Source: Rhodospirillales bacterium (GTDB taxonomy: Bacteria; Pseudomonadota; Alphaproteobacteria; ATCC43930; CGMCC-115725). Taken from it: DNA of 64,000 nucleotides. Positions within the stretch are counted from its first letter, which is position 1, and each line of letters begins with the position of its first letter. Location: contig CANJCB010000013.1 of assembly GCA_947473305.1 (NCBI GenBank), forward strand, positions 1-64,000, read 5' to 3'. This document shows, one piece after another, positions 36,437 to 44,266 of this stretch. Both the position numbers and the translations under genes were made by a program. The notes under the pieces were generated by a model, which saw nothing but the letters and a program-made list of their open reading frames with translations, did not search any database and had not been told where the DNA came from.

Positions 36437-37257
36437 AGCCCGCGGCTTTCGAATACCTGAAACCCCGCGATCTGCCGGAAGCGGCCGCAGCGCTCGGCGC
36501 CGAAGGATCGAAGCTCCTCGGCGGCGGCCAGTCGCTGGGTCCCATGTTGAACCTGCGGCTCGCAAGACCCTCGCTGTTGGTGGATGTCTCGAAACTCGAC
36601 AGCCTGCGCCGCATCGAGGAGACGCCAGACCTCTGGCGGATCGGCGGTTCCGTCACCCATGCCCAGATCGAGGACCGACGTGGCTCCCTGCCCGGCATCG
36701 AGATGATGGCCGAAGTAGCGGCCGGCATCGCCTATCGGTCCGTACGCAATCGCGGCACCATCGGCGGCTCGCTCGCCCATGCGGATCCGGCGGCGGACTG
36801 GCCGCTGGCCCTCGCCGTGATCGACGCGACGGTGATTGCCAGCGGCAAGGCCGGCTCGCGGAAGATCCCGGCCGACCGCTTCATGATCGCGACCTTCACC
36901 ACGGAACTGAAAGCGGATGAGATCATCGAGGCGGTCGAGGTCCCGAAGCTTTCCGCCTCCGCCCGCACCGGCTATTTCAAGTTCTGCCGCAAGACCGGTG
37001 AATTCCCGGAGGCCAGCGCCGCCATCGTGCTCGACGGGCCTCGGCGCGTGGCGAGGCTCTTCATCGGGGCACTCAACGGGGCACCACAATCGCTCCCGGC
37101 TCTCGCTGCGGCGGTAGCGGAAAAGGGCATGGCCGCCGCCTCCAAGGAAGCTATCGTCGCGGCCCTGAAAGCGGCTGCCCCGGAACTAGACGCCGTAGGA
37201 TTGAGAATGCACGCAGGAGCGGTCACCCGCGCGATCAGCCAAGCGGTGGGGCCATGA
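36433..37257 (+). CDS. Molybdenum hydroxylase FAD subunit (CoxM-like)
   Basis: A 274-residue FAD-binding subunit. The FAD motifs are LLGGGQSLGPMLNLRLARP (about 33-51) and RNRGTIGGSLAHADPAADWP (about 102-121). It takes electrons from the Fe-S subunit and passes them to an acceptor. It overlaps both neighbours by four bases (ATGA on each side), so the three subunits are translationally coupled. Confidence 0.94.
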   Translation: MKPAAFEYLKPRDLPEAAAALGAEGSKLLGGGQSLGPMLNLRLARPSLLVDVSKLDSLRRIEETPDLWRIGGSVTHAQIEDRRGSLPGIEMMAEVAAGIAYRSVRNRGTIGGSLAHADPAADWPLALAVIDATVIASGKAGSRKIPADRFMIATFTTELKADEIIEAVEVPKLSASARTGYFKFCRKTGEFPEASAAIVLDGPRRVARLFIGALNGAPQSLPALAAAVAEKGMAAASKEAIVAALKAAAPELDAVGLRMHAGAVTRAISQAVGP

Positions 37258-38405
37258 CCGCGATAACCCTCACGATCAACGGCGAACGCACGCCGCTGGA
37301 GGTCGAGCCTCGCACCCATCTCGGCGATGCGATCCGCGAACAGGTCCGGCTGACCGGCACCCATCTCGGCTGCGAGCATGGGGTCTGCGGCGCCTGCACC
37401 GTCCTGCTCGACGGCGTGCCGGTGCGATCCTGCATCACCTTCGCGGTGGCCTGCGACGGGCAGGAGGTCCGTTCCATCGAGGGTTTCGAGGAAGATGTCG
37501 CCATGGCGCAGCTTCGCGACGCCTTCACCAAGGAGCATGGGCTGCAATGCGGCTTCTGTACGCCCGGAATGCTGATCGCTTCACGCGACATCGTGCTGCG
37601 CATTCCCGATGCGGACGAAGAGCGGATTCGCCACGAGCTTTCCGGCAACCTCTGCCGCTGTACCGGCTATGTGGGGATCGTGAAGGCGGTGCGCAGCGTC
37701 ATCGTCACGCGCCAGGCGATGAGCAGAACCGCTCCGGTTGCCGCAAAGCCGACGGTCGAGGCGAAACCCTTCGCGGCTTTCACGCCCGCCGCTCCGGTCG
37801 CGACGCAAAGCGTGACGGCCGCCGTGTCCGATACCGCGCGGCAAGGCTGGACCCGCTTCGAGGAAAACTTCGTCATCCGCCGCACGCCGGCCGAAGTCTG
37901 GGAAGTGCTGAAGGATTTTCCCACAATCGCGGCGGCGCTTCCGGGCGCGGAGCTCATCGAGCACGACGATGCTCACGTCAAAGGCCGGATGAAGGTGAAG
38001 CTAGGCCCGATCGCCGCGAGCTTTGCCGGTTCCGCCCAGGTGGAACGGGACGATAAGGCGCTGATCGGCATGGTGCGGGGCGCCGGCAGCGACAGCGGCT
38101 CCGGCTCGCGCACCAAGGCGGAGGCACGCTATCAGGTGACGCCCCATGGCGACGGCGAGGCCAAGGTCACGCTGACCGTCGAATACAACCTGCAGGGACC
38201 CTTGGCGCAGTTCTCGCGCTCGGGTCTCGCCCAGGACTTGGGACGCCGGATCGTCGGGGAGTTTGCGGCGAACCTCAATGCCAGGCTCGGCGGAGGACCG
38301 GCGGTCGCGGCGGCGGTCGCGCTCGATGCGGGTAATATGGTCGGGGCCGTGCTGTGGATGAGGATAAAGGGGATCTTCACCGCACTTTTTGGGAATAAGA
38401 CCTGA
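37254..38405 (+). CDS. Molybdenum hydroxylase Fe-S subunit fused to a CoxG-like domain
   Basis: A 383-residue fusion. Residues 1-160 are a CoxS-type subunit with two [2Fe-2S] sites: Cys40, Cys45, Cys48 and Cys60 (LGCEHGVCGACTV), and Cys99, Cys102, Cys134 and Cys136 (CGFCTPG, CRCTGY). A linker rich in Ala and Pro (about 160-195) leads to an SRPBCC/CoxG domain (about 200-345: FEENFVIRRTPAEVWEVLKD, VTLTVEYNLQGPLAQFSRSG) and a C-terminal hydrophobic helix near 355-378 that could anchor it to the membrane. In carbon monoxide dehydrogenase CoxG is a separate membrane-recruiting protein, so the fusion ties the hydroxylase to the membrane. The fusion is seen in other alphaproteobacterial homologs. 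Confidence 0.92.
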   Translation: MTAITLTINGERTPLEVEPRTHLGDAIREQVRLTGTHLGCEHGVCGACTVLLDGVPVRSCITFAVACDGQEVRSIEGFEEDVAMAQLRDAFTKEHGLQCGFCTPGMLIASRDIVLRIPDADEERIRHELSGNLCRCTGYVGIVKAVRSVIVTRQAMSRTAPVAAKPTVEAKPFAAFTPAAPVATQSVTAAVSDTARQGWTRFEENFVIRRTPAEVWEVLKDFPTIAAALPGAELIEHDDAHVKGRMKVKLGPIAASFAGSAQVERDDKALIGMVRGAGSDSGSGSRTKAEARYQVTPHGDGEAKVTLTVEYNLQGPLAQFSRSGLAQDLGRRIVGEFAANLNARLGGGPAVAAAVALDAGNMVGAVLWMRIKGIFTALFGNKT

Positions 38406-38410
38406 CAATT

Positions 38411-38494
38411 ACCCTCACCCTCCCCGTCGCAGATGCGACGGGTCCCCACCCTCTCCCAAGCCTGGGAGAGGGTGCCCGAAGGGCGGGTGAGGGT
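38411..38494. repeat. Dispersed palindromic (REP-like) repeat
   Basis: An 84-bp element with terminal inverted repeats ACCCTCACCC (38411-38420) and GGGTGAGGGT (38485-38494). Inside are two perfect hairpins: CCGTCGCA/TGCGACGG (38424-38441) and an 11-bp stem ACCCTCTCCCA/TGGGAGAGGGT (38448-38473, loop AGCC). This sequence type is a common intergenic repeat in proteobacteria. It fills the gap between the Fe-S subunit gene and the GGT-like gene and could affect read-through or RNA stability. Confidence 0.8.
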
Positions 38495-38521
38495 CTTCGT
38501 CAGGTCCAGGACTAAAGACAG

Positions 38522-40111
38522 ATGCGCGACTTCCAATCTCCCGGCCGATCCATCGTCTATGCCACGCGCGGCATGGCGGCCTCTTCGCACCCTCTGTCGA
38601 GTTTGGCCGCCATCGACACCCTGCGGCGGGGCGGCAATGCCATCGACGCGGCCGTTGCCGCCATCGCGCACCAGGGCGTGGTCGAACCCATGGCGACGGG
38701 TATCGGCGGCGATTGTTTCGCGATCATCTGGAAGGCGAAGGAGCAGCGCTTCGTCGCGATCAACGGATCGGGCTGGGCGCCCCAGGGGCTGAGTTCCCGC
38801 TGGATGCTCGACCAAGACATGAAGATGGGCCTGACCAGCCCCCATGCGGTGACGGTCCCCGGCGCGGTCGATGCCTGGTGCCGGCTCATCGCCGATCATG
38901 GGAAACTACCGCTCGCCCAGGTACTGGAACCCGCCATCGACCAGGCCCGGCATGGTTTTGCGGTCACACCTAATGTTGCCGAGGAATGGCGCGGCGCAGA
39001 AGGGAAGCTAAAAGCCACCGCCAATGCCACGCACCACTATCTGCCCGGCGGGCAGGCCCCGAAGGTTGGCGATATCTTCCACTCCGGCCCCATGGCCGAG
39101 GCGCTCCAGGCCATCGCCGACAAGGGCCGCGACGGGTTCTATAACGGCCCGGTGCTCGACGATATGCTCGCGTCGCTGAGGGCGGTGGGTGGGCTGCATG
39201 CAGCCGACGACTTCACCGCCTTCCGCTCGGAATATGTGGAGCCGATCTCCTCCAGCTATCGCGGGATCGAGCTTTTCGAGCTGCCGCCCAACGATCTCGG
39301 CGTCACCACAAGCCTTATGCTCAACATCCTCGAACGCTTCGACCTGAAGGCGCTCGAAGCGGGATCGGCGGAACGCTACCACCTGCTCCTCGAAGCCAGC
39401 CGGATCGCCTTCGCGGTGCGTGGCGTCTGTCTCGGCGACCCCCGCTTCCACACATCACCGATGGCAAGGCTTCTCTCGGCGGACCTCGCCGACAGTCTCG
39501 CCAAGCGCATCAAGCTCAACGGTCCCATCGCTGAACTGCCGCCGGCGGCAACCCTCCTCGGAACAGATACGGTCACAGTCTCGGTGATGGACGAGGAACG
39601 CAACATCGTCTCCATCGTCAATTCGCTCTTCCACCGCTTCGGCAGCGGCATCGCCAGCGAGCGCTACGGCATCATGTTCCATAACCGGGGCACCGGCTTC
39701 GTCGTCGAGCCCGGCCATCCCAACGATGTCCAGCCCCGGAAGCGCCCGGCCCATACGATCATGCCGGCGATCCTGAAGAAGGACGGCAAGCCCTGGCTGT
39801 CGCTGGGCGTCAAGGGTGGCCTCTACCAACCCGTAGGCAAGGTACAGATTGCCACCAGCCTCATCGATTACGGGATGGACCTTCAGACGGCTCTGGATTT
39901 TCCCCGGGCGAGCTACGGGGAATCGGGAGGCGTCGACGTGGAGCGTGGGGTAGCACCCAGCACCTGGGAGGCGCTTGCGGCCATGGGTCATCCCGTAGCG
40001 CTGGCAAAGGAACCGCTGGGCGGAGCGCAGGCCATCATGATCGACGGGAAAACCGGTGTCCTTGCCGGTGCGTCCGACAGCCGCAAGGACGGAGCCGCGC
40101 TTGGCTACTGA
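38522..40111 (+). CDS. Gamma-glutamyltransferase family protein
   Basis: A 529-residue Ntn-hydrolase of the gamma-glutamyltransferase family, made as a precursor that cleaves itself into two subunits. The probable nucleophile is Thr350 in GTDTVTVSVMDE. In classical GGT the sequence after the nucleophile is Thr-His-Tyr/Phe-Ser; here Val-Thr-Val-Ser follows, so the substrate site is altered. There is no signal peptide, unlike periplasmic GGT, which suggests a cytoplasmic acylase-type role on a catabolic intermediate. It is separated from the hydroxylase genes by a palindromic repeat and has no strong Shine-Dalgarno sequence. Confidence 0.88.
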   Translation: MRDFQSPGRSIVYATRGMAASSHPLSSLAAIDTLRRGGNAIDAAVAAIAHQGVVEPMATGIGGDCFAIIWKAKEQRFVAINGSGWAPQGLSSRWMLDQDMKMGLTSPHAVTVPGAVDAWCRLIADHGKLPLAQVLEPAIDQARHGFAVTPNVAEEWRGAEGKLKATANATHHYLPGGQAPKVGDIFHSGPMAEALQAIADKGRDGFYNGPVLDDMLASLRAVGGLHAADDFTAFRSEYVEPISSSYRGIELFELPPNDLGVTTSLMLNILERFDLKALEAGSAERYHLLLEASRIAFAVRGVCLGDPRFHTSPMARLLSADLADSLAKRIKLNGPIAELPPAATLLGTDTVTVSVMDEERNIVSIVNSLFHRFGSGIASERYGIMFHNRGTGFVVEPGHPNDVQPRKRPAHTIMPAILKKDGKPWLSLGVKGGLYQPVGKVQIATSLIDYGMDLQTALDFPRASYGESGGVDVERGVAPSTWEALAAMGHPVALAKEPLGGAQAIMIDGKTGVLAGASDSRKDGAALGY

Positions 40112-40175
40112 ATTTACAGGGTCGGCAAAGGCCGATACCCTCCAGATCAACCGCTGCTTTTTGTAGGATTAAACC

Positions 40176-41426
40176 ATGGACGACGCAGCCCCCCGTCTCA
40201 GGAACGATACCGACTTCCGCTGGCCCGAGCAGGGCCTGCAAGTAATCCCCGATTGGATCTATACCAGCGAGGAGATCCTCAATCGGGAGCGGGAGCGGAT
40301 CTTCAAGGGCCATGTCTGGAACTTCGTCGGTCTCGAAGCCGAGATCCCGAAAGCCGGCGACTTCAAGCGGTCCCATATCGGCGATATCGGGGTGATCGTC
40401 AGCCGGGCCGAGGACGGCTCGATCCATGTCTTCGAGAACCGCTGCGCCCATCGCGGTGCGGAGATCTGCCGCCGCCATAACGGTTCCAATGCCGAATTCG
40501 TCTGCCCCTATCATCAATGGACCTATGGGCTCGACGGCAGTCTCAAGGCGGTCCCCTTCCGTCGCGGCGTCGGCAAGAAGGGCGGCATGCCCGGCGACTT
40601 CAAGATGGAGGAGCATGGCCTGACGCGGCTTTCGGTCACCACCCATCGCGGCGTGATCTTCGCCTCCTATGCGAGCGACATGGAGTCCATCCCGGAATAC
40701 CTGGGCGCGGAAGTCCTGAAGGACTTCGAGGCGACCTTCGACGGACGCAAGCTCAAGATCCTGGGCTATTACCGGAACCTCATTCCGGGCAACTGGAAGA
40801 TGTATCACGAGAACCTGAAGGACCCCTATCACGCGACCCTGCTGCACAGCTATCTAGTGGTTTTCAATCTGATGGTAGCGGGGCAGAAATCGACCATGAC
40901 CGTCGATCCCACGGGCCGCCACGGCTCCATGGGATCGGCCAAGGGCGATCAGGTGGACGAGACCGACACCAGCCAGATGCGGGCCTATCGCTCCGACATG
41001 CGGCTGCGCGACCCGCGCATCGTCGATTTCGTGAAGGAATTCGACAGCCCCTGGTCGGTGACCATGCTGACCATCTGGCCCAATATGATCGTGCAGCGGG
41101 AGTTGAACACGCTGGGTACTCGCCAGATCGTGCCGCGCGGCCCAAACGAGTTCGAGTTGAACTGGACCATGTTCGGTTATGAGGGCGACGACGAGGCGAT
41201 GACCCGCCATCGGCTCCGTCAGGGCAACCTGATGGGTCCGTCGGGGTTCCTCGGTCTCGAGGACAACGAGGCGATCAAATTCGTGCAGGACGGCCTTCGC
41301 CATTCGACGCCCGAACATGGGACCCTGGCGCTTGGTGGCACCGAGGAAGGCACGACCCAGCATCTCATCACCGAGGCGGCGATCCGGTCCATGTATCGCC
41401 ACTATCGCGGCGTGATGGAGCTCTGA
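40176..41426 (+). CDS. Rieske ring-hydroxylating oxygenase, alpha subunit
   Basis: A 416-residue large subunit. The Rieske [2Fe-2S] ligands are Cys90, His92, Cys110 and His113 (NRCAHRGAEICRR and CPYHQWTYG), and the catalytic domain has the mononuclear iron region NLKDPYHATLLHSYL. It hydroxylates an aromatic or heteroaromatic acid using electrons from a ferredoxin and reductase, neither of which is encoded nearby. It is followed two bases later by the beta subunit, so an alpha3beta3 enzyme is expected. Confidence 0.94.
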   Translation: MDDAAPRLRNDTDFRWPEQGLQVIPDWIYTSEEILNRERERIFKGHVWNFVGLEAEIPKAGDFKRSHIGDIGVIVSRAEDGSIHVFENRCAHRGAEICRRHNGSNAEFVCPYHQWTYGLDGSLKAVPFRRGVGKKGGMPGDFKMEEHGLTRLSVTTHRGVIFASYASDMESIPEYLGAEVLKDFEATFDGRKLKILGYYRNLIPGNWKMYHENLKDPYHATLLHSYLVVFNLMVAGQKSTMTVDPTGRHGSMGSAKGDQVDETDTSQMRAYRSDMRLRDPRIVDFVKEFDSPWSVTMLTIWPNMIVQRELNTLGTRQIVPRGPNEFELNWTMFGYEGDDEAMTRHRLRQGNLMGPSGFLGLEDNEAIKFVQDGLRHSTPEHGTLALGGTEEGTTQHLITEAAIRSMYRHYRGVMEL

Positions 41427-41428
41427 CG

Positions 41429-41902
41429 GTGGGAACGACGGAACTCAGGGGCGAGATCGAGGACTTCAACTACGCCTATGCCGATGCGCTGGATTGCGGA
41501 CGGCTGACGGAATGGCCGACCTATTTTACCGAGGACGGCTTCTACTGCATCCGGTCCCGCGAGAATGCCGACGCCGGGCTTCCGGTGGGGCTCGTCTATT
41601 GCGAAGGCATGGCGATGCTGCTCGACCGGATCGACGCGCTGATCCATACGGCGATGTTCGAGCCGCGCTATTACCGGCATATGATCTCGAACACCCGCGT
41701 GCTGGGCGTCGAGGGGGGCGTGATCCGGTCGGAATCCAACTACATGCTGCTGGAAACCCTGATCGACCAGAACACCAAGATCCTCCAGGCCGGAAAATAC
41801 GTGGATGAATTCGTCAAGGTCGACGGCAAGCTCAAGCTCAAGAGCCGCGACTGCATCTATGATTCGCTGATCGTCCAGACCGCGCTGATCTACCCGGTGT
41901 AG
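41429..41902 (+). CDS. Ring-hydroxylating oxygenase, beta subunit
   Basis: A 157-residue cone-shaped (SnoaL/NTF2-like) small subunit. Family segments are EIEDFNYAYADALDCGRLTE, WPTYFTEDGFYCI and the final KLKLKSRDCIYDS. It has a structural role in the oxygenase. It starts with GTG two bases after the alpha subunit stop, so the two are co-translated. The cluster ends here; a palindromic repeat follows. Confidence 0.92.
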   Translation: MGTTELRGEIEDFNYAYADALDCGRLTEWPTYFTEDGFYCIRSRENADAGLPVGLVYCEGMAMLLDRIDALIHTAMFEPRYYRHMISNTRVLGVEGGVIRSESNYMLLETLIDQNTKILQAGKYVDEFVKVDGKLKLKSRDCIYDSLIVQTALIYPV

Positions 41903-41922
41903 CGGTCACCTTCCGACGACAT

Positions 41923-42013
41923 CGTCATCGCGAAAGAAGCGACGCAATCCAGAGTCTCGCCAAGTGGCAAGACCCCTGGATTGCCGCGACAGCTACGCCG
42001 TCTCGCGATGACG
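41923..42013. repeat. Dispersed intergenic palindromic repeat
   Basis: A 91-bp element between convergent genes. Outer arms CGTCATCGCGA (41923-41933) and TCGCGATGACG (42003-42013) are perfect reverse complements, and inner arms GCAATCCAG (41944-41952) and CTGGATTGC (41976-41984) form a second perfect stem. Elements of the CGTCATTGCGA...GCAATCCAG...CTGGATTGC...TCGCAATGACG type are widely scattered in alphaproteobacterial genomes. Confidence 0.8.
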
Positions 42014-42029
42014 CAGTCGGGTCAGGCGC

Positions 42030-43094
42030 CTATCCCGCGAGCCACTGGGCGAAGCGTTCCTTCAGGGAATCGAGGTTCTTGCCCAGCCATTCGGCATCGG
42101 GTTTGAAGGCGACCTTCAAATGGTCCGGCGCGGTCGGCAGCTTGTCCGCCTCCGCTTTCGACAGGAAGTCGAAAGCCTTGGGATTGGTCGGCCCATAGGG
42201 CATGCGCTTGGCGAATTCGGCCTGGGGCTTGCCCTGGGCCGCGAAGGCGATAAATTCCCAGGCGAGCTTGGCCCTGGGCGTGCCCTTGGCGACTTCCCAA
42301 TAGACATCCTGGAATTGCGCTTCGTTCCAAACCATCTGGATCGGCGCGCCGGCATCGACCAGTTCCTGCGCCCGGGCGTTCCAGAGCGGCAGCATGTCGA
42401 CCTCGCCGTCCTTGATGATCTGCTGCGACTGGTTGCCCTGGGTCCACCAGACCTTGATATGGGGCTTGATCTCGTTGAGCTTCTTGAAGGCGCGGTCGAG
42501 ATCCATCGGATAAAGCTTGTCCTTCGGCACCCCGTCCGCGAGCAGCGCATAGGCCACTATGGTATAGGACTGGTTATAGAGCGCGCGATTGCCCGGGAAT
42601 TTCTTCACATCCCAGAAATCGGCCCAGCTCTGGGGTCCGCCGTTGGGGAACTTGTCCTTGCGATAGCACAGCAGCGTGCTGAGGCCCTGGGAGCCCACCG
42701 CATAGGGAAGGACTTGGCCGGGACCGAAATTCTCGGCCTTGATGATCGAGGTGTCGACGGGCTCGTAAAGCCCTTCCGCCATCCCTTGGGCCAGTTCGAC
42801 GGAACCGAAGGTCGTGATGTCCCAATCGTATTGCCCGGTCTGCACCTGGGCCTTGAGTTTGGCGAAGGAAACCGGCGTCACAGCCTTTACCGGAATGCCG
42901 GTCGCCGCGGTGAACGGCTTGTAGAACGCATTTTCCTCGGCCTCGGTGAAGCCGCCGCCCCAGGTGTTCACATAGACGACCTTCTCCTGAGCCGCCACCT
43001 CTCGGCTGATGATCGCCGGGGCAAGGCCGGCCAGTACGGTGGAGGCTGCGCCTACCTTGATGAGCCGCCGGCGGGAAATCAGGAATTTCGTCAT
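42030..43094 (-). CDS. PotD-like ABC substrate-binding protein (orphan)
   Basis: A 354-residue periplasmic binding protein with a Tat-like leader (SRRRLIKVGAAST) and a mature start near QEKVVYVNTWGGG. It shares nearly all framework segments with the protein at 44267 (FYKPFTAATGI, VSFAKLKAQVQTG, GGPQSWADFWDVKKFPGNR, ADGVPKDKLYP, KGTPRAKLAWEFI) and has exactly the same length, so the two are recent duplicates. ATG 43094 follows GAGGAGG. No permease or ATPase is adjacent. The differences between the copies lie in the region after TTFGSVE, so they may bind different ligands. Confidence 0.9.
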   Translation of the reverse strand: MTKFLISRRRLIKVGAASTVLAGLAPAIISREVAAQEKVVYVNTWGGGFTEAEENAFYKPFTAATGIPVKAVTPVSFAKLKAQVQTGQYDWDITTFGSVELAQGMAEGLYEPVDTSIIKAENFGPGQVLPYAVGSQGLSTLLCYRKDKFPNGGPQSWADFWDVKKFPGNRALYNQSYTIVAYALLADGVPKDKLYPMDLDRAFKKLNEIKPHIKVWWTQGNQSQQIIKDGEVDMLPLWNARAQELVDAGAPIQMVWNEAQFQDVYWEVAKGTPRAKLAWEFIAFAAQGKPQAEFAKRMPYGPTNPKAFDFLSKAEADKLPTAPDHLKVAFKPDAEWLGKNLDSLKERFAQWLAG

Positions 43095-43201
43095 AGCTGA
43101 GCCTCCTCTCGTCGCTGCACGGCCGTCGGGCGGCCGTTTGGAGAAAGAATACATTATCGGTGTGTCACAGGCCAGCGGGAGGCGTTGCGCGACCGCGCCG
43201 A

Positions 43202-44146
43202 TCAAAGTCGGTTTATGCGGCTCGTCAGCACGTCCAGGACGCGATCCCCATCGGCTTCGTAAACCCAGGTCGCATTGGGCCTTCTATCCGTCACACCCCA
43301 GAAATCGACGACAGTCATGCCGAGGGTCAAAGCGGACTGCACTTCGATCTCCACGTTGACGTGGCGCGCCTGGAAGAGAGTCGGATCGAGCAGATAGGCG
43401 ATCACGCAGGGATCGTTCACCGAAGCGCCATCCGTGGTGAAACCGAACTTCCGAGCCCGCACGGCATCGTAGTGGGCGATCAAATCCGCCATGGTCATCG
43501 CGATGCGCCGGCCGGAACCTCTCAAAACGTCTAGCCATTTCCGCCCGCACAAGACCCGGCTGCAAGCGTCGAGGCTGATCGCAACCACCGGGCGGCCGGA
43601 CGAGAAAACCACCTGCGCCGCCTCGGGGTCGAAATGGATGTTGAAAGTCGCGGCCGGGGTCACATTACCGCCGGTGCTGCGCGCACCGCCCATCAGAACG
43701 ATCTGCCGAATTTTCGCCCCCACCTCCGGTGCTTTCAGCAGAACGGCCGCAAGATTGGTGAGAGGTCCCAGGCAAGCGATGGTGATCGCGCCATCTTCGT
43801 CGGCTAAAAGCGTATCGATGATGAAATCGACCGCAGGTTTCTGCTCTGCCGGAAGACTCGGCTCGAAGCTCGGGAACCCATCGAGACCCGATTTCCCGTG
43901 AACGCTGGCATAATGGGAGAAGCGTCTCAGCGGGCGCTCGGAACCGGCATAGACCGCTATGTCCGATCGGCCCGCGAATTCGCACAGCATGCGGGCATTT
44001 TTCTGAGTGAGTTCGACACTCACGTTTCCCGTCGTCGTGGTGATTCCCAGGATGTCGAACTCCGGGGACGCGAAGGCGAGCATCAAGGCGACGGCATCGT
44101 CGTGACCGGGATCGCAATCGATGATGAGGCGATGACGCAGTTCCAC
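43202..44146 (-). CDS. Inosine/uridine-preferring-type nucleoside hydrolase
   Basis: A 314-residue cytoplasmic hydrolase that cleaves the N-glycosidic bond of ribonucleosides or similar compounds. The calcium-binding motif DCDPGHDD occupies residues 10-17. Other family parts are ILGITTTTGNVSVELTQKN, ACLGPLTNLAAVL and FNIHFDPEAAQVVF. It starts with GTG after AAGGAG. It lies between two duplicate binding proteins on the same strand, which suggests that these may supply a nucleoside-like compound, but this is inference. Confidence 0.93.
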   Translation of the reverse strand: MELRHRLIIDCDPGHDDAVALMLAFASPEFDILGITTTTGNVSVELTQKNARMLCEFAGRSDIAVYAGSERPLRRFSHYASVHGKSGLDGFPSFEPSLPAEQKPAVDFIIDTLLADEDGAITIACLGPLTNLAAVLLKAPEVGAKIRQIVLMGGARSTGGNVTPAATFNIHFDPEAAQVVFSSGRPVVAISLDACSRVLCGRKWLDVLRGSGRRIAMTMADLIAHYDAVRARKFGFTTDGASVNDPCVIAYLLDPTLFQARHVNVEIEVQSALTLGMTVVDFWGVTDRRPNATWVYEADGDRVLDVLTSRINRL

Positions 44147-44227
44147 GGTGCTCCTTGCAGCTTATCGGCAGGATATACCGGTCGCCCGACCAATAACACC
44201 GCTCGGGGAGCGCCTGGACCCAAGTGG

Positions 44228-44257
44228 AAAACGCCGCCGGCGACAAGGCCGGCGGCG
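44228..44257 (-). terminator. Rho-independent terminator
   Basis: On the minus strand a perfect 10-bp stem (44248-44257 with 44232-44241, loop CTTGTC) is followed by TTTT. It lies ten bases after the stop of the binding protein at 44267, so that gene is probably monocistronic. Confidence 0.75.
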
Positions 44258-44266
44258 CTTGTCAGA

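Noticed and set aside
34355-36565. 736-codon minus-strand frame
   Set aside because: Antisense to the hydroxylase large subunit; no domain and biased residue content.
34088-38405. Carbon monoxide dehydrogenase (coxMSL)
   Set aside because: The large-subunit loop lacks the AYRCSFR sequence needed for the Cu-Mo site, and the gene order is large, FAD, Fe-S rather than the usual cox order.
38411-38494. CRISPR-like or attenuator array
   Set aside because: There is a single copy with nested palindromes and no spaced direct repeats; it fits a REP-like dispersed repeat.
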